Positions 53,763-62,206 of a stretch of DNA of 64,000 nucleotides are shown here, piece after piece; position 1 is the stretch's first letter, and every line of letters begins with the position of its first letter. A program made the translations under genes and the position numbers. The notes under the pieces are model-generated. The model was not told the DNA's origin. It searched no databases and saw only the letters and a program-made list of their open reading frames with translations. The stretch comes from Actinomadura rubteroloni (GTDB lineage Bacteria > Actinomycetota > Actinomycetes > Streptosporangiales > Streptosporangiaceae). Where the stretch lies: the NCBI RefSeq assembly GCF_002911665.1, contig NZ_MTBP01000002.1:2070330-2134329 (forward strand), in the 5' to 3' direction.

Positions 53763-55670
53763 GTGACCGTCGACCGGCGCGCCCCCGAGCGGCCGGCCGC
53801 CCCGCCCCCGGACGCCCCGCGCGGCCGGGACCCCTGGGGGCCGGCGTCGATCGCGGCGGCCGTCGTGCTGGCCCTGCTGATGCTCACCGCGCTGCTGCTC
53901 CTCGCGACCGGCGCGGGCGTCGACTGGCCCGTCCCGTTCGCGGCGACGGCCCTCGCGGCGGCGCTCGTCGTCACGCTCGTCCTGCGCGACCAGCGCGACC
54001 GCGACGAGCGGGACCGGCTGCGCGCCGAGGCCGCCCGCCGTGCCGCCGAACTGGCCGCCGAGACCGACCGCGCCCGCGCCGCCGCCCAGCGCCTCGCCGA
54101 GTGGGAGACCTACGCCGACGCGCTCCGCCAGCGCTCCCGGGGCCTGGAGGAGCTGACCCGCCGGATCCTGCTCGCCTACCTCCCCGCCGTGGTCGACGGC
54201 GACCATCTGCCCCGCGTCGGACCCGAGGCCGCCGACCTGCTCGGCCCCGAGCTGGCCGAGACGCTCCGCGACGCGCTGCGCTCGGTCCTGGAGCTGCGCC
54301 GCGACCTCGCCGACCGCGAGGACTCCTACCAGCAGGTCATGGTCGCGCTCGCCCAGCGCGTCCAGTCCGCGAGCCACCGGATGCAGCTCGCCGCCGAGCG
54401 CATCGCCGAGGACAACCGGCTGCTGCCCGACGTCTACCGCGCCGGGCAGGCGATGGACCACGCCGCGTCGCAGGCCGCGCGCGTCGCGCAGAGCGTCGCG
54501 ATCCTGTCCGGCTCGTGGGAGGGGCAGCAGTGGACGCGGGGGCTGCGGCTCGCCGAGATCGTCCAGGCGGCGTCGGCGCGCATCGAGGACTACGGGCGCG
54601 TCCGGATCGAGGGCGACCCGGACGTCGGCGTCGACCCCGTCACGCTGGAACCGGTCATCCACGTCATCGCCGAGCTGCTGGCCAACGCCACCGAGGCGTC
54701 CCCGACGGCTACCGACGTGATCGTCAAGGTGTCGGCGGCGGCGTCCGGCGCGGTGTTCCGCATCGACGACCACGGCACCGGGCTGGAGGAGCCGCGCCTG
54801 TCGCACGCCCGCGACGTCGTCGCCGGCCGCCTCGTCCCGACCCTCGCCGACCTCGGCGAGGTGCCCCGCACGGGCCTCGCCGTCGTCGGCCGGTACGCGG
54901 CCGAGCACCGGCTGAAGGTCACGCTGGACGAGTCCCCGTACGGCGGTCTCCAAGCGGTCGTGCTCGTCCCGTCCGGCCGGACGATCCGCGTCGAGCCGCG
55001 CGGCGCCCGCGCCACCGCCCCCCTGCCCCGCCCGTCCCTGGACCGCTCCGAACCGTCCGGCTCGCGGACCCCGCCCACCGGGACACCCGCGCGGCCCGCC
55101 GGGCGGTCCGCGGGGGCGCCCTCTGCCACGCCACCCGCCGGAACGGCGACTCCGCCCACCGGGACGCCCGCAGGGGGGCCGTCCGCCGCGCCACCGCCCG
55201 GCGCAACCGGCGCGGCGCCCGCGCCGCCGGCCGGGCCGTCGTCCGGCAGGCCCGACGGGCAGCCCGCGCCGCCCGCCGGGACCTCCGCCGCGCCGCCGCC
55301 CGGCGCAACCGGCGCGTCGCCCGCGCCGCCGCATGGCGCGCCCGGGGCGCACGCGGTGTCCGGTGGGGCGGCGGCCGAGGGGCCGCATGACGCGGTCTCG
55401 TCCACCGGGCCGCACGCCCTGCCCTCGTCCGGGACGGCGGGCACGCCGCCCTTCGGGTCGGCCGCGCCGGACGGCGGGGAGGCGGGGGGCGGGTTGCCGC
55501 AGCGGCGCAACCGGCGGCGCGCCGCCGTCCCGCCGCCGAGCACCACGCCGGCCGTCGCGCCGCCCGACCAGACGCCCGAGGACGCCGCGTCCTTCATGGC
55601 GGGCGTGTTCGGCGGCGCGCCCCCCGTCCCCGACTCGCCCGACGACGACCCTGGAGAACCCCGTGAGTGA
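53763..55670 (+). CDS. Conservon sensor-kinase-like membrane protein CvnA
   Basis: The 635-residue protein has two membrane helices (residues ~25-75: AAAVVLALLMLTALLLLATG and FAATALAAALVVTLVL), a coiled-coil, a nitrate/histidine-kinase-like core (ILSGSWEGQQWTRGL) and HATPase N-box ELLANATEASPTATDV with GTGLEE as G1-like box. The C-terminus (from ~420) is Pro/Gly/Thr-rich and ends FMAGVFGGAPP. It lacks an obvious phospho-His motif, as in other CvnA proteins. First gene of a six-gene cluster (cvnABCD, two P450s) that acts like a G-protein-coupled signalling unit. Confidence 0.88.
   Translation: MTVDRRAPERPAAPPPDAPRGRDPWGPASIAAAVVLALLMLTALLLLATGAGVDWPVPFAATALAAALVVTLVLRDQRDRDERDRLRAEAARRAAELAAETDRARAAAQRLAEWETYADALRQRSRGLEELTRRILLAYLPAVVDGDHLPRVGPEAADLLGPELAETLRDALRSVLELRRDLADREDSYQQVMVALAQRVQSASHRMQLAAERIAEDNRLLPDVYRAGQAMDHAASQAARVAQSVAILSGSWEGQQWTRGLRLAEIVQAASARIEDYGRVRIEGDPDVGVDPVTLEPVIHVIAELLANATEASPTATDVIVKVSAAASGAVFRIDDHGTGLEEPRLSHARDVVAGRLVPTLADLGEVPRTGLAVVGRYAAEHRLKVTLDESPYGGLQAVVLVPSGRTIRVEPRGARATAPLPRPSLDRSEPSGSRTPPTGTPARPAGRSAGAPSATPPAGTATPPTGTPAGGPSAAPPPGATGAAPAPPAGPSSGRPDGQPAPPAGTSAAPPPGATGASPAPPHGAPGAHAVSGGAAAEGPHDAVSSTGPHALPSSGTAGTPPFGSAAPDGGEAGGGLPQRRNRRRAAVPPPSTTPAVAPPDQTPEDAASFMAGVFGGAPPVPDSPDDDPGEPRE
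55182..55330 (+). repeat. 47-bp direct repeat pair within cvnA
   Basis: Bases 55182-55228 and 55284-55330 are 45/47 identical, offset by 102 bp (34 codons, in frame). They encode SAAPPPGATGAAPAPP and SAAPPPGATGASPAPP in the disordered tail of CvnA. Confidence 0.8.
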
Positions 55671-56055
55671 CTGGACCGTTGAGCACATGGCGCGCGTACC
55701 GGGCGTCCGGCACGTCGTCCTCTGCACCACCGACGGGCTCCTGAAGGCCCGCTCCGGCGGCCTCGCCCGGGACGACGCCGAGCGCCTGGCCGCCCGCTGC
55801 ACCGCGATGCTGTCCCTCGGCCGCGACCAGGCCGCCAGCCACGGCACCGGCGACCCGGTCGTCCGCCAGGTGATGGTGCAGCACGACGGCGGCTGCCTGT
55901 TCCTGCGCGGCGCGGCGGCCGGGACGGCGCTCGCGGTCATCACCGGCGAGGACATCAACCCCGGCCTCATCGCGCAGGAGATGCAGCTCATGGTCCTGCG
56001 GCTCGGCGAGGCCACGCTCAGCACCCCGTCGCGCGGCGCGGGCGGGGTGGGGTAG
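55663..56055 (+). CDS. Roadblock/LC7 domain protein CvnB
   Basis: The 130-residue protein is a roadblock fold: VRHVVLCTTDGLLKARSGGLARDDAERLAARCTAMLSLGR, then GGCLFLRGAAAGTALAVITGEDINPGLIAQEMQLMVLRLGE. By family CvnB modulates the partner GTPase CvnD. GTG lies 8 bp inside the end of cvnA, so translation is coupled. Confidence 0.92.
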   Translation: MSDWTVEHMARVPGVRHVVLCTTDGLLKARSGGLARDDAERLAARCTAMLSLGRDQAASHGTGDPVVRQVMVQHDGGCLFLRGAAAGTALAVITGEDINPGLIAQEMQLMVLRLGEATLSTPSRGAGGVG

Positions 56056-56433
56056 GTGCGGCTCCCCGACGACACCGGCGAGCCCGCCGCCCCCCGCGAC
56101 GACGACGCGGCGCTGCGCCCGTTCGTGCTGACGTCCGGCCGCGCCGCGCACGGCGACCTCGCGCTCGACACGCTGCTGCGCGCCGACCCGACCGGCTCCC
56201 CGCTGGCCGTCGCCGCCGCGCCGCAGGCCCGCGCGCTGCTGCGGCTGTGCCGGGGCGGGACGCTGTCGGTCGCCGAGGCCGCCGCGCATCTGGAGCTGCC
56301 GGTCAGCGTCGTGCTCGTGCTCGCCGACGACCTCGTCGCGTCCCACCATCTGCGGGCGCGCAGCGAACCGCCCCCCACCGCCCCGGGGACCGACCTGCTG
56401 CAGAAGGTGCTCGATGGACTCAACGCCCTCTGA
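56056..56433 (+). CDS. DUF742 protein CvnC
   Basis: The 125-residue protein carries LRPFVLTSGRAAHGDLALDTLLRADPTGSPLAVAAAPQARALLRLCRGGTLSVAEAAAHLELPVSVVLVLADDL, which is the DUF742 winged-helix core. It starts at GTG immediately after cvnB stops, with zero spacing, and its end overlaps cvnD by 20 bp. In conservons CvnC binds the GTPase module. Confidence 0.92.
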   Translation: MRLPDDTGEPAAPRDDDAALRPFVLTSGRAAHGDLALDTLLRADPTGSPLAVAAAPQARALLRLCRGGTLSVAEAAAHLELPVSVVLVLADDLVASHHLRARSEPPPTAPGTDLLQKVLDGLNAL

Positions 56434-57031
56434 CGGCGCGGTCGGGCGGCACCGCGTCAGCTACCTCGCCGACAGCGTCACCGAGACCGCCAAGATCCTC
56501 GTCGTCGGGGACTTCGGGGTCGGCAAGACGACGTTCGTCGGGACGGTCAGCGAGATCGAGCCGCTGCGGACCGAGGAGACGATGACCGAGGCCAGCGTCG
56601 GCGTGGACGACCTCGCCGGCCTGGACGGCAAGACCACCACGACCGTCGCGCTGGACTTCGGCCGCATCACGCTCGGCGGCAGTCTCGTCCTGTACGTGTT
56701 CGGGACGCCCGGCCAGCGCCGCTACTGGGACATGTGGGCGGGTCTCGCGCAGGGCGCCGTCGGGGTGCTCGTCCTCGCCGACACGCGGCGGCTGGAGGGG
56801 ACGTTCGACGTCCTCGGCGAGCTGGAGGAGCACGGCCTCGGGCCGATCGCGGTCGCGGTGAACGAGTTCCCCGACACCGTCCGCCATCCCGAGCCCGACC
56901 TGCGGCGCGCGATGGACCTGCTGCCCGGCACGCCGCTGCTGACCTGCGACGCGCGGGACCGGACGTCGTCGCTCGGCGCGCTGACCGCCCTGACCCGCCA
57001 CGCCCTCACGACCGGAAGGCCCACCGCGTGA
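56414..57031 (+). CDS. Conservon Ras-like GTPase CvnD
   Basis: The 205-residue small GTPase has the P-loop VGDFGVGKTTFVGTVSEI near residue 32, switch region TEASVGVDDLAGLDGKTTTTVALDFGRITL, FGTPGQRRYWDMWAGLAQGAVGVLVL with the DxxG-like motif FGTPGQ, and NEFPDT near 150 in place of NKxD. This is the MglA/Cvn GTPase pattern. It overlaps both cvnC (20 bp) and the following P450 (4 bp). Confidence 0.93.
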   Translation: MDSTPSDGAVGRHRVSYLADSVTETAKILVVGDFGVGKTTFVGTVSEIEPLRTEETMTEASVGVDDLAGLDGKTTTTVALDFGRITLGGSLVLYVFGTPGQRRYWDMWAGLAQGAVGVLVLADTRRLEGTFDVLGELEEHGLGPIAVAVNEFPDTVRHPEPDLRRAMDLLPGTPLLTCDARDRTSSLGALTALTRHALTTGRPTA

Positions 57032-58269
57032 CCATGCCCGTCCCGGAACTGGACCAGCTCGCGGCGTCCGGCGCGCCCCCGCTGGACGCGACGACCGCCG
57101 ACCCCGACGGCGCGTTCGAGAAGCTGTGGCGCGGCTACGGCCCGGTGGCTCCGGTGGAGCTGGCGCCGGGCGTCCACGCGTGGCTGGTGATGGGCTACGA
57201 CGAGCTGCGCACGATCACCCGCGACGAGCACCTGTTCAGCCGGGACGGCCGGCGCTGGCGGCTGTTCCAGGACGGGACGGTCCCGCCCGACTCGCCGCTC
57301 GGCCCGATGATGTTCTTCCGCGACAACGTGATCGGCCATGACGGCGAGGAGCACCGGCGGCTGCGGCGGCCCTTGCAGGAGGCGATCGCGGGCGTCGACC
57401 ACCGGCGGCTGCGCCGGACCGTCGAGCGGCTGTGCACCGGGCTGATCGCGCAGGTCGCGCCGCGCGGCACGGCGGACCTCGTCGCGGACTACGCGGCGGC
57501 GGTGCCGCTGCTGACGATCGGCGAGCTGATCGGGCTGGACGCGGCGCAGTCGGCGGAGCTGCTGGCGGCGATGCACCTGCTGTTCTCGTCCGGGGAGCAG
57601 GCGCAGGAGGGGAACGCGCGGTTCGAGGCGCTGCTCGGCGGGCTGCTCGCGGCCAAGTCGGCGGCGCCCGGCCCGGACGTGACGAGCGCCCTGCTCCGCC
57701 ATCCGGACCTGCGCAGCGACGCCGAGGTGCTCCAGACGCTCGTCGTGCTGGTCTCGGCGGGCAACCACACGCTGATCAGTTGGATCGCGCAGGCGCTGCG
57801 CCTGACGCTGACCGATCCGCGCTTCGCGAGCCGGGTGCGCGGCGGACGGCTGTCGGTGGACGACGCGCTGGACGAGGTCCTCGCCCGCCAGCCCCCGATG
57901 ATCAACATGCCCGCCCGGTACGCGCTCGCGGACGTCGAGCTGGGCGGCCGGCGGGTCGCGCGGGGGGACGCGCTGATCCTCGGCCTCGCCGCCGCGTCCC
58001 GCGACACGCGCGCCCACACGCCGGGCTGGTGGACGCACGGCAACCGGGCGTCCCTGGCCTGGTCGGCGGGGCCGCACGCGTGCCCGGCCCGCGACCCGGC
58101 CCGCACGATCGCCCGGACGGCCGTCGGCGCGGCCGGGCACCTGCTGCGCGACATGCGCGTCACGGAGGACCCGGACGCGATCGGCAACGAGCCGAGCCCG
58201 TGGACCCGGATCCCGCGCCGGCTGCCCGTCGCGTTCACGCCCGCGTCGATCGACCCCGTCCTCGTCTGA
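57028..58269 (+). CDS. Cytochrome P450 of the conservon (first)
   Basis: The 413-residue P450 has the heme ligand region LAWSAGPHACPARDPARTIA (Cys in HACP), I-helix LVSAGNHTLISWIAQ (atypical: N-H-T instead of the usual E/D-T pair), and EVLARQPPMINMPARYALADVELGG as the ExxR-derived K-helix, here lacking a clear E-x-x-R. GTG overlaps cvnD as GTGA (57028-57031). Such conservon P450s are common but substrates are unknown. It is followed after 26 bp by a second P450. Confidence 0.88.
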   Translation: MTMPVPELDQLAASGAPPLDATTADPDGAFEKLWRGYGPVAPVELAPGVHAWLVMGYDELRTITRDEHLFSRDGRRWRLFQDGTVPPDSPLGPMMFFRDNVIGHDGEEHRRLRRPLQEAIAGVDHRRLRRTVERLCTGLIAQVAPRGTADLVADYAAAVPLLTIGELIGLDAAQSAELLAAMHLLFSSGEQAQEGNARFEALLGGLLAAKSAAPGPDVTSALLRHPDLRSDAEVLQTLVVLVSAGNHTLISWIAQALRLTLTDPRFASRVRGGRLSVDDALDEVLARQPPMINMPARYALADVELGGRRVARGDALILGLAAASRDTRAHTPGWWTHGNRASLAWSAGPHACPARDPARTIARTAVGAAGHLLRDMRVTEDPDAIGNEPSPWTRIPRRLPVAFTPASIDPVLV

Positions 58270-58295
58270 GCCCTCTCTGCCTCGGGAGCTGTGTG

Positions 58296-59558
58296 ATGCC
58301 TAGCCCGTCCGGTCCGAAATATGCCCATATTCCAGTCATCACGTTGGACCCGTCCGGGGCCGACCACCAGGGCGAGGCGGCCCGGCTGCGCGCCGCCGGG
58401 GAGGCGACCGGCGGGCTCGTCCGCGTCGGGCTGCCCGGCGGGCTCGTCGTCTGGGCCGTGACGACGCACGAGCTGGTGGAGCAGGTCGTCCGCAGCCCGG
58501 ACATGAGCAAGAACTACAAGACCTGGACCGCGTACAAGACCGGCGAGCTGACGCCCGACAACCCCATCATCGGGATGATCGCCGTGGACAACCTCGTCAC
58601 GGCGGACGGCGAGGACCACCGGCGGCTGCGCCGTCCCATCACGACGACGTTCACCGGCCGCCGCGTCGAGGCGCTGCTGCCGAGCGTCACCGCGACGGTC
58701 GGCGCCCTGCTGGACGAGCTGCCCGGCCACGCGCGCCCCGACGGCGTCGTGGACCTGCGCGCCCACTACTGCGCGCCGCTGCCGCTGCGGGTGATCTGCG
58801 AACTGCTCGGCGTCCCCGAGGCGGAGTGGCCCCGGCTGCGGCACCTGGTCGACTCCATCTTCCGGACGGACACCACGCCCGAGCAGGTCGCCGCCGTCAT
58901 GGCCGACATCCCGCGCTTCCTCGGCGAGCTGATCGCCGTCCGGGCCGCCGACCCCGGCGCGGACCTGACGAGCGCGCTCATCGCCGCCCGCGCCGAGGGC
59001 ACGACGACGATGAGCGACCGCGAACTCGCCGACACGCTCTGGGTGCTCCTGACGGCCGGGCACGAAACGACGATCGGCCTCATCGGCAACACCATCCGGG
59101 CTCTGCTGGGCCACCCGTCCCAGCTTGCGCTGGCGCTCGCCGAGGACCGTTTCGCCGACGCCGTAACGGAGACGCTGCGCTGGGATTCCTCGATCGGCAA
59201 TTTCCTGGCCCGCTATCCCGTCCGGGACGTGGAGATCGCCGGCGTCACCATTCCGGCCGGGGACGCCATCATGGCGCCCTATACGGCGGTCGGCCGCGAC
59301 CCGCATCACCACGGCGCGACAGCCGACGTCTTCGACCTGACGCGCGACCAGCGTCCCCATCTGGCCTTCGGCGCGGGCCGCCATATCTGCCCGGGGTCGC
59401 ATCTGGCCCAGCAGCAGGCGACGCTCGCCGTGAAATCCCTCTTCACGCGTTACCCGGATATGGTCGCGGCGTTCGGCGAGGACGATCCCCGGCCCGTTCC
59501 GAGCCTTTTCACGAACGCGCTGGCGGAGATTCCCGTCCGGCTCGCGGGACGAGACTGA
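58296..59558 (+). CDS. Cytochrome P450 of the conservon (second)
   Basis: The 420-residue P450 is canonical: I-helix LLTAGHETTIGLIGN (AGHETT), K-helix AVTETLRWDSSIGN, meander, and heme loop FGAGRHICPGSHLAQQQATLA. Alignment of the first ~100 residues with the preceding P450 (DGEDHRRLRRPITTTF versus DGEEHRRLRRPLQEAI) indicates duplication. GGGAG lies 8 nt before the ATG. The last 50 bp overlap a third P450 gene on the other strand. Confidence 0.92.
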   Translation: MPSPSGPKYAHIPVITLDPSGADHQGEAARLRAAGEATGGLVRVGLPGGLVVWAVTTHELVEQVVRSPDMSKNYKTWTAYKTGELTPDNPIIGMIAVDNLVTADGEDHRRLRRPITTTFTGRRVEALLPSVTATVGALLDELPGHARPDGVVDLRAHYCAPLPLRVICELLGVPEAEWPRLRHLVDSIFRTDTTPEQVAAVMADIPRFLGELIAVRAADPGADLTSALIAARAEGTTTMSDRELADTLWVLLTAGHETTIGLIGNTIRALLGHPSQLALALAEDRFADAVTETLRWDSSIGNFLARYPVRDVEIAGVTIPAGDAIMAPYTAVGRDPHHHGATADVFDLTRDQRPHLAFGAGRHICPGSHLAQQQATLAVKSLFTRYPDMVAAFGEDDPRPVPSLFTNALAEIPVRLAGRD

Positions 59559-60885
59559 TCTCGACTTCGTCGCGGGGCCGCAACGTCATTCCGAGCTTGG
59601 GACGCGCCGTCGGATCGCCGTGCACCTCGACCCGGAACCGGCTGAGGAGCGCGGCGAGGACGAGCTGCATCTCGGCGATGAAGAAAGAACGTCCGACGCA
59701 TCCGTGCGGCCCCGCGCCGAACGTCAGATAGGCCAGCCGGTGCCGGGGCTCGTGCCCCGGACGGAAGCGGCCCGGGTCGAACCGCGTCGGCTCGGGCCAC
59801 ACGTCGGGCAGCCGGTGCGTGAGGTACGGGCTGACGACGATGAGCCCGCCGCCGTCGATCCGGACGCCGTCGATCACGTCGTCCCGGCCGATCACGCGCG
59901 GCAGCATCCAGCCCGGCGGGTACAGCCGCAGCGTCTCCAGCGCGACCTGCTTGGTGTAGGTGAGTTCCCGCAGGTGAGAGCCGTTGAGCCGCCCGCTCCC
60001 CACCACGCGGTCGATCTCTTCGGTCAGCCGCTCCCGGACGTCGTCCTCCCGCCCGAGGACGACCCAGAGGAACGTCAGCGCGATCACCGTGGTCTCGGTC
60101 GCGCCCACGTAGAGGGAGACGAGGCTGTCCCGCAGTTGCCGCACGGTGAAGCGGTCGCCGTCCTCCGTCGTCGCCCGCAGCAGCCGCGAGACGACATCGT
60201 GCCCCGCGGACCGGTCGCCGCGCTCCCGCGCCTCGCGCACGATCGGGAAGACGAGGTCGTCGATCTCCCTGAGCGCCCGCCCGAACGTCCGGTCGCCGAA
60301 GAAGGGCACCGCGTTGGGCACGAACGGCGCCAGCAGCCGGGGACGCAGCGCCGCCGTCGCCGCGGTCATCGACTCGCCCAGGCGGAGAGACTGGCGCGTG
60401 GTGAGCATGTCGCCGACGAGTACCCGGGTGATGGCCCGGAAGACGATGCGCGACATCTCCCGGCGGGCGATCAGCCGTGTCCCGCCGGCGCCGCGCTCCG
60501 CCATCTCATCGACGGCCCGGACGATCGTGACGGCCATCTCGTCGGCGAAGCGGTCGATGCTGGGGCCGGACACGAGTTCCCGGAGCACCGCGCGCCATGA
60601 CCACCACAGGTCTCCCGCCGGCTCCCCGACGAGACGGCTCAGGGGGTTCCACAGCCACCCTTCCCGCCCATAATTGGCCGCATTATCGCTGAGCACGTGT
60701 TCCACGTGTTCGGGTCGGGTCACCAGGTACGGGTTCATGGCGCCGAGACGCAACCGCACGATTTCTCCCCCGGCCCGCGCGCCGATCCGTTCGAGGGCCG
60801 CGAGAGGGTCGCGGGCGAACGTCGGCGCGATGTCCCGGAACGGAATCTCCCCGGCCCGGCGGCTGAGCGCGCTGGTCATCGGCAT
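59509..60885 (-). CDS. Cytochrome P450, antisense to the conservon end
   Basis: The 458-residue P450 has I-helix LVSLYVGATETTVIALTF, K-helix ETLRLYPPGWMLPR (ExxR), PERF-like WPEPTRFDPGRFRPGHEP, and heme loop FGAGPHGCVGRSFFIAEMQLVLAAL. The K-helix and meander resemble the CYP102/CYP4-like microbial group more than the conservon P450s. AGGAGG lies 7 nt before the ATG. The 3' end overlaps the second conservon P450 by 50 bp tail to tail, an unusual shared coding end. Confidence 0.9.
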   Translation of the reverse strand: MPMTSALSRRAGEIPFRDIAPTFARDPLAALERIGARAGGEIVRLRLGAMNPYLVTRPEHVEHVLSDNAANYGREGWLWNPLSRLVGEPAGDLWWSWRAVLRELVSGPSIDRFADEMAVTIVRAVDEMAERGAGGTRLIARREMSRIVFRAITRVLVGDMLTTRQSLRLGESMTAATAALRPRLLAPFVPNAVPFFGDRTFGRALREIDDLVFPIVREARERGDRSAGHDVVSRLLRATTEDGDRFTVRQLRDSLVSLYVGATETTVIALTFLWVVLGREDDVRERLTEEIDRVVGSGRLNGSHLRELTYTKQVALETLRLYPPGWMLPRVIGRDDVIDGVRIDGGGLIVVSPYLTHRLPDVWPEPTRFDPGRFRPGHEPRHRLAYLTFGAGPHGCVGRSFFIAEMQLVLAALLSRFRVEVHGDPTARPKLGMTLRPRDEVEISLVPRAGRESPPARS

Positions 60886-61091
60886 CGCCGGTCCTCCTTT
60901 GCCGAGAAAGATGCTAGGACGAACAAGAATCATCGTCCGCGTTCACTCGGCGGCACGGCAAGGAATGATCGGCTTACGGCCCGGCGAGAGAAACCTGACG
61001 CGAACACGGTCGCGCCCAATGCGCCCTATCGACCGGTGCGCCCTTTTGTTTGCGGGCCGTCCGGGCGGCCCCAGGGTCCTAGACTCGCCCG

Positions 61092-61856
61092 GTGCCCGAA
61101 TACTCCGAGATCGTGACGCGGCTGCGCGCCGCCGGCTGCGTCTTCGCCGAGGACGAGGCCCGCCTCATCATCGAGACGGCCGCGCCGGACGAGCGCGCCG
61201 CGATGGTCGAGCGCCGCGCCGCCGGGCTGCCGCTGGAGCACGTCCTCGGCTGGGCGGCGTTCGGCGGCCTGCGGATCCACGTCGACCCGGGCGTGTTCGT
61301 CCCGCGCCGCCGCACCGAGTTCCTGCTGTCGGAGGCGCTCGCGCACCCGGCCCCGCGCCCGCTCGTCGTGGACCTGTGCTGCGGGACGGGCGCGCTCGGC
61401 GCCGCGTTCGCCGCCGCACGTCCCGGCGCGGACGTGTACGCCGCCGACGTCGATCCGGCCGCCGTCGCGTGCGCACGCCGCAACCTGCCGCCCGAGCGCT
61501 GCCTCACCGGGGACCTGTTCGCGCCGCTGCCCGCCGGCCTGCGCGGACGCGTGGACGTCCTGCTGTCCAACGTCCCCTACGTTCCGACCGGCGACATCGA
61601 GCTGCTGCCGTCCGAGGCCCGCGACCACGAGGCGCGCGTCGCCCTGGACGGCGGCGGCGACGGCCTGGACCTGCTGCGCCGCGTCGCCGCCGAGGCGCCC
61701 GCCTGGCTGGCGCCCGGCGGCCTCCTGCTGTTCGAGACGACCGAACGCCAGGCCCCCGAGGCGTGCGCGGCGGTCGCGGCGCACGGCCTGGCGCCGCGCG
61801 TCGCGCGCTGCGACTACGCGACGGTCATCGTCGCCGCCCGGCCGGCCGCGTCCTAG
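61092..61856 (+). CDS. PrmC-like N5-glutamine methyltransferase family protein
   Basis: The 254-residue protein has a short N-domain, PRRRTEFLLSEALAH, motif I VVDLCCGTGALGAAFAAA, and LLSNVPYVPTGDIELLPSEARDHEARVALDGGGDGLDLLRR. The family catalytic (N/D)PPY is NVPY here, so the glutamine binding may be altered. Related genes are called 'putative protein N(5)-glutamine methyltransferase'; it is distinct from housekeeping prmC. TAGACT lies 6 nt before the GTG, suggesting a leaderless message. Confidence 0.87.
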   Translation: MPEYSEIVTRLRAAGCVFAEDEARLIIETAAPDERAAMVERRAAGLPLEHVLGWAAFGGLRIHVDPGVFVPRRRTEFLLSEALAHPAPRPLVVDLCCGTGALGAAFAAARPGADVYAADVDPAAVACARRNLPPERCLTGDLFAPLPAGLRGRVDVLLSNVPYVPTGDIELLPSEARDHEARVALDGGGDGLDLLRRVAAEAPAWLAPGGLLLFETTERQAPEACAAVAAHGLAPRVARCDYATVIVAARPAAS

Positions 61857-62086
61857 CCGCCGAGCCCGGTGACGGCGGTGTCCAGCGCCTCCGCCAGGCG
61901 GCGCAGCGTGTCCGGGGCGGGGTCGCCGTCGCCGATCTGCGTCACGACGTCCTGCCGGTCGGTGACGAACAGGCCGTCGGTCGCGTGTGCGGACGACACG
62001 ACCTCGGGGCTCCCGTCGACCACGATGAGCGCGGCCTCCGGGTCCTCGGCGTGCAGCAGCCGCTCCACGTGCTCCACAGTGATCAT
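61853..62086 (-). CDS. Small conserved-looking acidic protein
   Basis: I do not recognise the 77-residue protein. It starts MITVEHVERLLHAEDPEAALIVVDGSPEVV and continues HATDGLFVTDRQDVVTQIGD. AGGAGG lies 6 nt before the ATG, and the codon usage fits the strand, so it is probably real. Its TAG stop overlaps the TAG of the convergent methyltransferase by 2 bp. No motif or localisation signal is visible. Confidence 0.7.
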   Translation of the reverse strand: MITVEHVERLLHAEDPEAALIVVDGSPEVVSSAHATDGLFVTDRQDVVTQIGDGDPAPDTLRRLAEALDTAVTGLGG

Positions 62087-62206
62087 GATGGCCTCCTGGA
62101 CGTCTCGGCGGACCCGCCCCCTACCCGCCGGCCTCCCGGACGAACACCGGCCCACCGGGAGGGCGCGACGGCCCCGGACGCCGCGCCCTCCCACGAACAC
62201 CGCAGG

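Noticed and set aside
53592..56423. A very long open frame antisense to the conservon genes
   Set aside because: Its residues are Arg/Ala/Gly-rich without domain, and it mirrors the third-position G+C of cvnA-cvnC on the other strand.
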